5,310 nt of DNA from an uncultured Eubacteriales bacterium. Its GTDB lineage: Bacteria > Bacillota_A > Clostridia > Oscillospirales > Oscillospiraceae. Position 1 is the stretch's first letter, and each line of letters starts with the position of its first letter. The DNA is taken from positions 1-5,310 of the forward strand of contig CATJRT010000233.1 in NCBI GenBank assembly GCA_949742895.1. The letters run 5' to 3'. A program made the position numbers and the translations under genes. A model generated the notes under the pieces. That model had not been told where the DNA came from. It did no database searches and saw nothing but the letters and a program-made list of their open reading frames with translations. Positions 1 to 5,195 of the stretch are shown in pieces.

Positions 1-384
1 GAAGTCCGTAATCTGGCAAACAAAAGCACCGAGGCGTCCGAAAACATTTCTGCTTTGATCGAAAACACCTTAAAGGCAGTGGAAAACGGAACGCAGATTG
101 CGGACGATACGGCACAGTCTTTGATTCAGGCGGTCAATGACATGAATAAAATGACTGGCATTATTGAACAGATTTCGGAGGCCAGCAGCGATCAGGCTGA
201 TTCCATCTCTCAAATCATTATGGGGATCGACCAAATTTCCAGTGTTGTACAGGCGAATTCGGCAACCGCAGAAGAAAGTGCGGCGGCAAGCGAGGAGCTG
301 TCCGGTCAGTCACAGCTTATGAAGGGTCTGGTAGAAAGGTTTAAGCTAAAGAAGCTGTCCTTCAAAACGAATCCGGTGCACTGA
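1..384 (+). CDS. Methyl-accepting chemotaxis protein, C-terminal part (5' end outside the window)
   Basis: This is the last 127 codons of a chemoreceptor, read in the frame of base 1 and ending at TGA 382-384. Chemoreceptors relay ligand sensing to the CheA/CheW complex and so control flagellar rotation. The visible part begins with EVRNLANKSTEAS, which matches the conserved stretch just after the signalling hairpin tip. It continues as heptad-like coiled coil rich in Ala, Ser, Gln and Glu (IIEQISEASSDQADSISQI, then ATAEESAAASEELSGQS), typical of the descending helix and methylation region. The protein ends with a basic stretch (VERFKLKKLSF) and has no CheR/CheB-binding pentapeptide of the NWETF type. 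The sensor and membrane parts lie upstream, so the ligand cannot be judged. The gene implies a motile or once-motile host. Family assignment is secure. Confidence 0.95.
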   Translation, partial: EVRNLANKSTEASENISALIENTLKAVENGTQIADDTAQSLIQAVNDMNKMTGIIEQISEASSDQADSISQIIMGIDQISSVVQANSATAEESAAASEELSGQSQLMKGLVERFKLKKLSFKTNPVH

Positions 385-396
385 CATATATTAAAA

Positions 397-419
397 AGAG
401 CCCCGGCTGGTTTGGCTCT
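397..419 (+). terminator. Possible weak terminator hairpin after the chemoreceptor gene
   Basis: AGAGCC (397-402) pairs with GGCTCT (414-419) around an 11-nt loop, 12 bases after the chemoreceptor stop codon. No U-run follows, so it is not a classical intrinsic terminator. An alternative small stem, AGCC (399-402) with GGCT (405-408), uses the same bases. A perfect 10-bp palindrome CCTGCGCAGG lies just downstream at 425-434. Position suggests a 3' end structure, but function is inferred. Confidence 0.3.
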
Positions 420-641
420 GGCAGCCTGCGCAGGAGCACCCCGAATTTATGTATTCGTATATTTTAAGTAAGCATCAAATTTTTCACATCTTTTGTCATA
501 TCTCAAGCAAAATGGCTGCTTGACAAATATAACCAGCAGTAGACATATAGCGGAAGATTGGACGGATGTATTAGAAATTTTCGCCGGGTTTCCGCCTTTG
601 GCAGATTTGCTCCCTTTTTCCTCGTGGCAGCGTACTCTTTT

Positions 642-657
642 TGTAATTTATATTACA
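642..657. repeat. TGTAAT-N4-ATTACA inverted repeat
   Basis: This is a perfect 6-bp inverted repeat around TTAT. Its size and symmetry would suit a dimeric repressor operator or a small AT-rich hairpin. No promoter or gene start adjoins it, and it lies just beyond the proposed end of the leftward transcript, so a regulatory role is not supported by context. Confidence 0.35.
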
Positions 658-661
658 GATA

Positions 662-689
662 GCAAAAGACACAGCCCAAAAGCTGTGCC
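662..689 (-). terminator. Intrinsic terminator for the leftward cysteine hydrolase gene
   Basis: On the minus strand CACAGC and GCTGTG (687-682 and 675-670) form a 6-bp GC-rich stem with a 6-nt TTTTGG loop, followed by a T-rich tail TCTTTTGCT. It lies about 85 bases after the TAA stop of the leftward cysteine hydrolase gene and points the right way. The T-run is interrupted, so efficiency may be moderate. Confidence 0.55.
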
Positions 690-774
690 AATCGCCGAAG
701 TGTACAGATGCCGCACTGAAGCTATTGGTTCAGCTTCTAACTGAATGTCGTTTGTCCAAACTGTCCCGCTCCAA

Positions 775-1296
775 TTATTGAATCTGAATCTGGCACATTT
801 TCATGGTGTCCAGCGCCGCCTGATGGCTCTCCCGGGTCACGCCTGCACAGCACTCCGCGACCACCCGCACCGGGGTCTCCGGCAGAAAAGCCTTGATAAG
901 CAGAGCATTGGACACCACGCAGATATCTGTGCAAAGACCCACCAGCGTGATATCCAAGTCATCTTGGGCAGACAGCCCGTACAGCTTTTTTGCCAACTCG
1001 ACAGACCCAAAGGTTGGCTTGTCAAGAACCTCTGCACTACCCAGTACCGCCGCGATCTTCGGGTGAAGCTCCCCCCCCGGGGTTCCCTTAATGCAATGAG
1101 GAACCGGCAGGTTCCGTCCTTCTTGAGAATCAAGATAATCCGCTGTGTGGGTGTCGCGGGTGGCAATAATGTCGGTGGCCGGATATTTCCGAATCTCCTC
1201 TGCCACCCGATCCACAATTGCCGTCGCCTCCGGCGTACCCAGTGCGCCGTCAATAAAATCGTTTTGCATATCGATGACGAGCAATATCCTCTTCAT
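775..1296 (-). CDS. Isochorismatase-family cysteine hydrolase (nicotinamidase-like)
   Basis: This encodes a 173-residue cytoplasmic hydrolase of the isochorismatase/nicotinamidase superfamily. Members typically cleave an amide such as nicotinamide to nicotinate and ammonia, feeding NAD salvage. The family triad is visible: Asp9 (LLVIDMQNDF), Lys93 (LDKPTFGS) and Cys126 (VGLCTDICVVSNAL). A likely metal site is Asp48/His50 (TRDTH) and His67 (PVPHC). The TRDTH...YLDSQEGRNLPVPHC signature fits a common clostridial subgroup annotated only as cysteine hydrolase, so nicotinamide as substrate is likely but not certain. The usual third metal-ligand His between His50 and His67 is not obvious. The start is set by an AGGAG 9 bp upstream; the open frame extends further upstream, but that part is not protein-like. 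A run of eight G (1071-1078) encodes Gly-Gly where relatives often have Gly-Trp. Confidence 0.9.
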   Translation of the reverse strand: MKRILLVIDMQNDFIDGALGTPEATAIVDRVAEEIRKYPATDIIATRDTHTADYLDSQEGRNLPVPHCIKGTPGGELHPKIAAVLGSAEVLDKPTFGSVELAKKLYGLSAQDDLDITLVGLCTDICVVSNALLIKAFLPETPVRVVAECCAGVTRESHQAALDTMKMCQIQIQ

Positions 1297-1305
1297 CGCG
1301 GACCA

Positions 1306-1321
1306 CTCCTTTCCTTCCTTG
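1306..1321 (-). promoter_or_regulatory. Ribosome binding site that fixes the cysteine hydrolase start
   Basis: On the minus strand this reads AAGGAAGGAAAGGAG, with AGGAG (1310-1306) 9 nt before ATG 1296. It decides between this start and a much longer open frame (to 1587), whose extra 97 codons overlap the other leftward frame and look non-coding. The extended purine run suggests strong initiation. Confidence 0.8.
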
Positions 1322-1357
1322 CCAAGGAACATGACCGGCAGTTTCCCCTGTTGAGCA

Positions 1358-1615
1358 TCATGGTCTCTCCATCGTGTAGTCCTGCATGATATCGGACTCC
1401 ACATCCTGCTCCAACCGATCCTGTCGCATCTGCCTCTGAGATGATTCCATAAGCTGCTCCAGCCGGGAAGCATATGCTGACAGGATGGCATCCTTCCGGG
1501 TCTTGTCCATATACTCTCCGGCCTGATCAAGCACTGCTTGAATTTCCTGCTCTGATCCGGCCAGCCAGTCGAAATCAATCCATTCAAAAGAGGACACCAA
1601 CTTCAACTTTGACAC
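1358..1615 (-). CDS. Small hypothetical protein, possibly a remnant
   Basis: I do not recognise this 85-codon frame. The deduced protein is acidic, Gln/Glu-rich and probably helical (residues about 22-75), with a hydrophobic and aromatic start (SSFEWIDFDWLAG) and no signal peptide or membrane segment. Its only start at full length is GTG 1615, which has no ribosome binding site, lies four codons after an in-frame TAA, and falls inside the 37-bp repeated site. A shorter product of 50 codons could begin at ATG 1510, which has GGAG 5 nt upstream. It ends 61 bp before the cysteine hydrolase start in the same direction, so both may be one transcript. It could be a genuine small gene, the tail of a decayed gene, or non-coding. 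The opposite strand is also open in places but less protein-like. Confidence 0.4.
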   Translation of the reverse strand: MSKLKLVSSFEWIDFDWLAGSEQEIQAVLDQAGEYMDKTRKDAILSAYASRLEQLMESSQRQMRQDRLEQDVESDIMQDYTMERP

Positions 1616-1647
1616 GAGCGGTTATATTTCCGCACGAACGGAAGAGC
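1611..1647 (-). promoter_or_regulatory. 37-bp site with tandem 9-bp repeats, left copy (putative LytTR regulator site)
   Basis: CACGAGCGG (1613-1621) and CACGAACGG (1633-1641) are direct repeats exactly 20 bp apart. The whole 37-bp segment recurs in inverted orientation at 3867-3903 with six differences, all transitions. Two 9-bp direct repeats about two helical turns apart resemble known LytTR-domain binding sites, which usually have 21-22 bp periods. Taking the downstream copy as the reference orientation, this copy points left, toward the 1358-1615 frame and the cysteine hydrolase. It also lies 20 bp upstream of the proposed promoter of the regulator gene, so autoregulation is equally possible. 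Binding is inferred; the repeat structure is seen directly. Confidence 0.55.
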
Positions 1648-1667
1648 CATGCTTCACAATTTCATCC

Positions 1668-1696
1668 TGTACAGATCTGTGAAGTCATGTTAAAAT
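1668..1696 (+). promoter_or_regulatory. Probable promoter of the two-component operon
   Basis: TGTACA (1668-1673, 4/6 to TTGACA) and TAAAAT (1691-1696, 5/6 to TATAAT) are separated by 17 bp, and TG at 1688-1689 gives an extended -10. Transcription would start near 1703, leaving a leader of about 40 nt before ATG 1744. The -35 is embedded in overlapping palindromes: CTGTACAG (1667-1674) and ACAGATCTGT (1671-1680). A wider inverted repeat CTTCACA/TGTGAAG (1652-1658 and 1678-1684) flanks it, so a second regulator could act here. Confidence 0.55.
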
Positions 1697-1743
1697 AAAC
1701 AGAATCTTGCCACAGGATGCGGGAAGGGAGATGCGAACACGCG

Positions 1744-2439
1744 ATGATCAGGGTCGCCATTGTCGAAGATACAAAGCCGGATCAGGATCGGCTCATTGCG
1801 CTGATCGACGAGTGGAAGGCCTCCCACGACAGCATTATTGTGACCGACGCGGTGGCCTTTCTGGAGCAGGGGGCAGAAACATCGGATATCGTATTTATGG
1901 ATATCCGTATGCCTTATATGTCGGGCATGGAGGCGGCCCGGAAGCTCCGCAAGGTCAACACCTGCTCGGTCCTCATTTTCCTCACCACCCTTGCCGGATA
2001 TGCCATTCAGGGCTATGCCGTAGACGCCATGGATTTTATCGTCAAGCCCATCCGGCGGGAGCATTTTGCAGCCGTGTTCAGCAAGGCGATACGGCTTTGC
2101 GAGGGGAAGCGGCAGCACATTACGATCACAACAAAAACGCAGACCTTGAAGGTCAATACAGACGAGATACTCTATATCGAGGCGTTTGCCCATGACAAGA
2201 TCTACCACATCGGCTCTCAGACCTACGTGGTCCAGGAGGATATGGATAGCCTCCTGAGCCGTCTGCCTCCGGGATTTTTCCGATGCCACCGGAGCTATAT
2301 CGTAAACCTCAAAAACATAGAGGCCATCGGGAAGGATACCGTCAAGCTGGCCGGAAGCGGCTTGCTTGTGCCGGTCAGCCGGAGCAGACGCAGCGAACTG
2401 GTCGCGGCACTCACCAGATATTACGCAGGAACGATGTGA
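1744..2439 (+). CDS. LytTR-family response regulator (AgrA/LytR type)
   Basis: This is a 231-residue DNA-binding response regulator, phosphorylated by a partner kinase and then acting at promoters as a transcription factor. The receiver domain (about 2-120) has acidic Glu8/Asp9 (VAIVED), phospho-acceptor Asp53 (VFMDIRMPYMSG), Thr81 and Lys101 (DFIVKP). The LytTR domain (about 125-228) shows ILYIEA (142-147), FFRCHRSYIVNLKNIEAI (178-195) and VPVSRSRR (209-216), all typical of the family. Length is normal and the frame intact. Translation most likely starts at ATG 1744, which begins the canonical first strand; the nearest Shine-Dalgarno, AAGGGAG (1724-1730), is 13 nt away, which is long. An in-frame ATG at 1717 adds nine residues with no ribosome binding site. 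The kinase gene follows after 11 bp. Likely targets are the two 37-bp sites flanking the operon. Confidence 0.95.
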   Translation: MIRVAIVEDTKPDQDRLIALIDEWKASHDSIIVTDAVAFLEQGAETSDIVFMDIRMPYMSGMEAARKLRKVNTCSVLIFLTTLAGYAIQGYAVDAMDFIVKPIRREHFAAVFSKAIRLCEGKRQHITITTKTQTLKVNTDEILYIEAFAHDKIYHIGSQTYVVQEDMDSLLSRLPPGFFRCHRSYIVNLKNIEAIGKDTVKLAGSGLLVPVSRSRRSELVAALTRYYAGTM

Positions 2440-2450
2440 GGTTAGGTCAT

Positions 2451-3830
2451 ATGACAAGTATCACGGCTTATTTGATCCATGAATCGCTCTACCATGGAAT
2501 GGTGCCGGTTTTGATGCTGCTACTATTGTACGGTGTCTGCGAGAAAAAACGTGGCTTTGCGGGGTTTGCCGTGTTCGAGGCCATGCTGATCCTTCTGGTC
2601 GCCATGCTTCGACTCTATACCAGCTCTGCGGACACATTTTCTGCCGGGGTCTGGCAAACGGGAGTCCTATATTTCATTCGGAATCATTTTTGGCATATTT
2701 TTTTCGCTGCGGCTTTCGTCTATGTAAAGCGGCGCTTTGTCTGCACCTGGCTCACGGCGCTGTTCTGCTTTTTGACCGGTTATTGCACCCTCCAGATGTA
2801 TTTTGGTGCCGCGATATACATCGGATTGGATTCAGACAGCGTCCTGGGATACAGTCTGTTACAGTTTGCACTGGCCGCAGCGCTCATGGCGGCTGTACGC
2901 ACCTTATTTTACCGGAAGATGAATCAGCGGACCATTATGGCCCTGCAAAAGCGGCATAAAGCCCCATTGCTCCTCCTCTTTTTGCTGGCGTTTGCCCTTG
3001 GAGAGAGCTCTGTGCGGGTCGTCCTTTCCATTAACACATCCATACCGGGCATTCCCCCCGACACGCAGCTTCCTGTTGATGTACTGCGGAACCTGACCAG
3101 TGCGTCCGCTAACAGTATGCTCACCAACATCATCGGAAATCTGGTTGTCCTCTTTGCCCTGTACCATATGCTGGCATACACCGAAACGGATCTCAACGAG
3201 GAGCTTTTTTCCACAATGTACCGCCAGGAACGGGCGCAGTACGGGCAGTTCAAGCAGAACGTGGATTATATCAACTCAAGATACCACGATTTGAAGCATA
3301 TCCTCACGCTCATCAAAAGCAACCGTAGCGTCGCGGAACGTATGCTGGACGACATTGCGGAAAATGTTGGTTTTTTGCAGTCGGAGATGGACACCGGCGA
3401 CAAAACGCTGGACAGCATCCTGACGGACCGGTATATACACTGCCGGCAAAGCGGCATCGAGCTCCACCTGATGACAGACGGCACCACCTTTGAATGGATC
3501 GATACCGTGGATCTTTATCTCATTTTCTGCAATATGCTGGACAATGCCATCGAGTATCTGGAAACGGTCACCGAAGAGCGGCGCATCTCCATGGGGATCA
3601 AAACGGCCGGTCAGATGATTTTCATTCACCAGGAGAACGGTCTGTATGGGGACATCCGCACCGTGGACGGCATCCCTGTGTCCACCAAGGGCGAGGCGCA
3701 TGACCACGGCTTTGGCATCAGGAGTATCATCGCCACTGTGGAGCGGTACAGCGGTAACGTAACTGTAAGTGCGCAAAACGGGAAATTTTCAGTGGACATC
3801 ATATTCCAGAAGCCGCAGGAAACTGAATAA
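2451..3830 (+). CDS. Membrane sensor histidine kinase, GHKL ATPase (AgrC/ComD-like, HPK10 type)
   Basis: This is a 459-residue sensor kinase and the likely partner of the LytTR regulator encoded 11 bp upstream. The N-terminal half is polytopic, with hydrophobic segments at about residues 15-30, 36-56, 79-92, 97-122, 131-153, 171-192 and 222-243, giving six or seven spans. A helical linker (245-275) leads to the H-box YHDLKH with probable phospho-acceptor His279. The GHKL ATPase has the N-box NMLDNAIE (361-368) and a G-box HGFGIRSI (419-426), with no classical DxGxG motif, as usual in the AgrC/ComD class. Such kinases often sense secreted peptides, but no peptide gene or AgrB-like processor is near, so the signal is unknown. 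ATG 2451 has GAGG 9 nt upstream. The open frame extends back to 2283 inside the regulator gene, but that part is not protein-like. The gene ends 14 bp before a strong terminator. Confidence 0.93.
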   Translation: MTSITAYLIHESLYHGMVPVLMLLLLYGVCEKKRGFAGFAVFEAMLILLVAMLRLYTSSADTFSAGVWQTGVLYFIRNHFWHIFFAAAFVYVKRRFVCTWLTALFCFLTGYCTLQMYFGAAIYIGLDSDSVLGYSLLQFALAAALMAAVRTLFYRKMNQRTIMALQKRHKAPLLLLFLLAFALGESSVRVVLSINTSIPGIPPDTQLPVDVLRNLTSASANSMLTNIIGNLVVLFALYHMLAYTETDLNEELFSTMYRQERAQYGQFKQNVDYINSRYHDLKHILTLIKSNRSVAERMLDDIAENVGFLQSEMDTGDKTLDSILTDRYIHCRQSGIELHLMTDGTTFEWIDTVDLYLIFCNMLDNAIEYLETVTEERRISMGIKTAGQMIFIHQENGLYGDIRTVDGIPVSTKGEAHDHGFGIRSIIATVERYSGNVTVSAQNGKFSVDIIFQKPQETE

Positions 3831-3843
3831 ACGATTTACCAGG

Positions 3844-3873
3844 AGCGCCCGGTCAGTTGACCGGGCGCTTTTC
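3844..3873 (+). terminator. Strong intrinsic terminator of the two-component operon
   Basis: AGCGCCCGGTC (3844-3854) pairs perfectly with GACCGGGCGCT (3859-3869) around an AGTT loop, followed by TTT then CC (TTTT counting the paired T3869). It begins 13 bp after the kinase stop TAA (3828-3830). Its tail overlaps the first bases of the right-hand 37-bp site, so the operon's end and the next gene's control region are tightly packed. Confidence 0.9.
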
Positions 3874-3903
3874 CATTCGTGCAAAAATATGACCACTCGT
3901 GTC
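3867..3903 (+). promoter_or_regulatory. 37-bp site with tandem 9-bp repeats, right copy (putative LytTR activator site)
   Basis: CCATTCGTG (3873-3881) and CCACTCGTG (3893-3901) are direct repeats 20 bp apart with an A/T-rich spacer. The segment is the inverted copy of 1611-1647 (31 of 37 identical). The second repeat ends 9 bp before the proposed -35 at 3911, the placement expected for a LytTR activator such as ComE or AgrA, whose tandem sites lie just upstream of the promoter. A related CCATTTGAC (3907-3915) overlaps the -35. The logical target is the secreted hydrolase gene at 4063. Confidence 0.6.
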
Positions 3904-3910
3904 GATCCAT

Positions 3911-3939
3911 TTGACTTGGGGGACTGTACATATTAGCAT
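3911..3939 (+). promoter_or_regulatory. Probable promoter of the secreted hydrolase gene
   Basis: TTGACT (3911-3916, 5/6 to consensus) and TAGCAT (3934-3939, 4/6) are separated by 17 bp. Transcription would begin near 3946, giving a leader of about 117 nt before ATG 4063. The inverted repeat ACTGT/ACAGT (3923-3927 and 3942-3946) overlaps the -10 and start region. Being near-consensus, it could fire at a basal level and be boosted by the adjacent tandem-repeat site. Confidence 0.5.
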
Positions 3940-3994
3940 TGACAGTACCAAAGTACAAAACAGCTCCACCGTCCGCGAAGGATATCCAATTTCG

Positions 3995-4024
3995 GTTTTG
4001 TCTGAAAAACAGTCCGCTGTTTTT
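3995..4024 (+). promoter_or_regulatory. Leader hairpin with a competing alternative fold
   Basis: AAAAACAG (4005-4012) pairs perfectly with CTGTTTTT (4017-4024) across a TCCG tetraloop, giving a stem ending in five T, terminator-like but poor in GC. An alternative stem GTTTT (3995-3999) with AAAAC (4006-4010) uses the same A-run, so the two exclude each other. GATATC at 3981-3986 can also pair with GATATC at 4028-4033, enclosing the region. This could be an attenuator or mRNA-stability element; function is inferred. Confidence 0.35.
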
Positions 4025-4062
4025 GGAGATATCATCAATAAGTAAGAGGAGGAAGCAAAAAC

Positions 4063-5195
4063 ATGAAGAAGCACGCAAAAAAGCTGCTGGCGCTGGTCAT
4101 GGCCTTTGCTCTGTGCCTGGGTGTCGCCGGCACGACGACAGCTGCCACCGGCAAAAAAAACCTGAGCGCGACCTACAAAAACATCGGTATCATCCCTGCT
4201 ATGTCCTCTATCCCCAGCGTAATGCGGGCAGCACCGACAACCTGTGCGCCGGCATCAAGGATATCGTGGACGGCCTTGTAGGCGAAGGCAAGGTGGATGG
4301 CAACCGCATCTACATGACGGGTGAATCCGCCGGCTCTGCCTTCACCATGAACTTTGTCAGCCGCTATCCCGGCTGGAACACCGCCATTGCCATCTTTGAC
4401 GGGGCGGGTGGGGAGTACCGCAATGCCGAGACCCTGGAGGAGGCGGTTAAGATTGATGCTTCGTCCCCCTTCTCCGATGCCGAAACTAAGCGGCTGGCTG
4501 ACTCCGGCACCAAGGTGATGCTGGTGCAAAGCCTGGGTGATACCACCTCTCCCCCCATTGGCTATGCGGCCACCTACCAGAAGCTGGTCAACTACGGCAT
4601 GACCCCCGGCGTGGATGTGATTTGGCACTACTACACCGCCGAGAAATTCAACGCTCTGCTGGGCGACAACACTCATTGGATCGCCACCGCCGATGCCGGC
4701 TATGTTACCGACCCCATTACCGGCGTCAAGACCTATTACTATCCCGAAGGCAAGCTGCACAACAGCTCCTACCCTGCCGCAAACGACGAGTATATCAAGC
4801 TGTGGCTGTTTGACCAGAGCAAAGGCGAATATACTGTGGAGTTCTCCAAGGACGTCTATTCCGCACAGTATAACCAGACGCACACCGACTTCTCCATCAT
4901 CCCTGAAAAGTACACCCGTATGGCTGTACTGGAAAACGTCCCCTGTGTCCCCGCCGGTAACAGGAGCACCGTGACCGTCTACACTGATGATGCCGGTATG
5001 TTCTATTACATCGCTTTCGAGACCTTCTTCCAGCCTGGTGTCACCCAGTATGTGGAAGCCATTGTTGTCGGCAATACCGGCCGGGTGGTCATGGACTGCT
5101 CCGGAACTTGGTGGACCAATGACATCAACAATTCCACAATGCCCTATCTCCTTGCCATCGCGGATACGATTCAGTGGCAGCCCTATTCCCACTGA
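4063..5195 (+). pseudogene. Secreted alpha/beta-hydrolase-like esterase, frameshifted and missing its N-terminal fold
   Basis: The gene starts well: AGAGGAGG (4045-4052) 10 nt before ATG 4063, then a classic signal peptide (KKHAKK, hydrophobic LLALVMAFALCLGVAG, TTTAA cleavage region) and GKKNLSATYKNIGI. That frame soon degenerates and stops at 4279-4281. The hydrolase body is in the -1 frame, from about 4194 to TGA 5193-5195, some 333 residues. It has a strand YVLYPQR, the nucleophile elbow GESAG (Ser codon 4326-4328), a probable catalytic Asp in SLGDTTSPP, a possible His in GDNTHW, and about 110 unrecognised C-terminal residues. The early strands and oxyanion-hole HGxG region expected between signal peptide and YVLYPQR are absent, so a deletion plus frame change near 4187-4197 is likely. 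The family resembles PHB-depolymerase-like or prolyl-oligopeptidase-like esterases; substrate unknown. A slippery A-run at 4153-4160 leaves translational frameshifting as a weaker alternative. Confidence 0.75.

Larger units (their letters stand above)
385..774. other. Gene-free interval with several small inverted repeats
   Basis: I see no convincing gene here. An 83-codon open frame at 493-744 (+) has a TTG start, no ribosome binding site and no recognisable domain. The interval holds a perfect 7-bp inverted repeat TCAAGCA/TGCTTGA (503-509 and 517-523). A TTGACA hexamer (520-525) overlaps that repeat but lacks a good -10 partner. A GC-rich stem, TCCGCC/GGCAGA around TTT, lies at 591-605, and TGTAAT-TTAT-ATTACA at 642-657. 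A terminator-like hairpin for the leftward gene is listed separately. The cluster of structures at 503-660 could be a small interspersed element or structured RNA, but no known RNA family is recognised. Confidence 0.5.

Noticed and set aside
520..550. Full promoter at TTGACA 520-525
   Set aside because: The -35 is perfect, but hexamers at 16-18 bp match TATAAT poorly and no gene follows on that strand.
493..744. 83-codon plus-strand reading frame as a gene
   Set aside because: TTG start, no ribosome binding site, no motif, and it runs across the terminator hairpin of the leftward gene.
745..1389. 214-codon plus-strand open frame opposite the cysteine hydrolase
   Set aside because: It is a shadow of the minus-strand gene, which has a clear catalytic triad and a good ribosome binding site. 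The plus frame has neither domain nor start signal.
2439..2451. agr-type quorum-sensing locus
   Set aside because: There is no AgrB-like membrane protease, no AgrD-like peptide and no Gly-Gly leader peptide in the window. Only kinase and regulator class are shared.
1690..2457. 255-codon minus-strand open frame across the regulator gene
   Set aside because: The plus strand encodes an unmistakable receiver plus LytTR protein. The minus frame has no recognisable domain.
1611..3903. The two 37-bp sites as terminal inverted repeats of a mobile element carrying the kinase and regulator
   Set aside because: No transposase or integrase lies between them and no flanking target-site duplication is visible. 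The internal 20-bp repeat and promoter placement fit a regulator site better. Not fully excluded.
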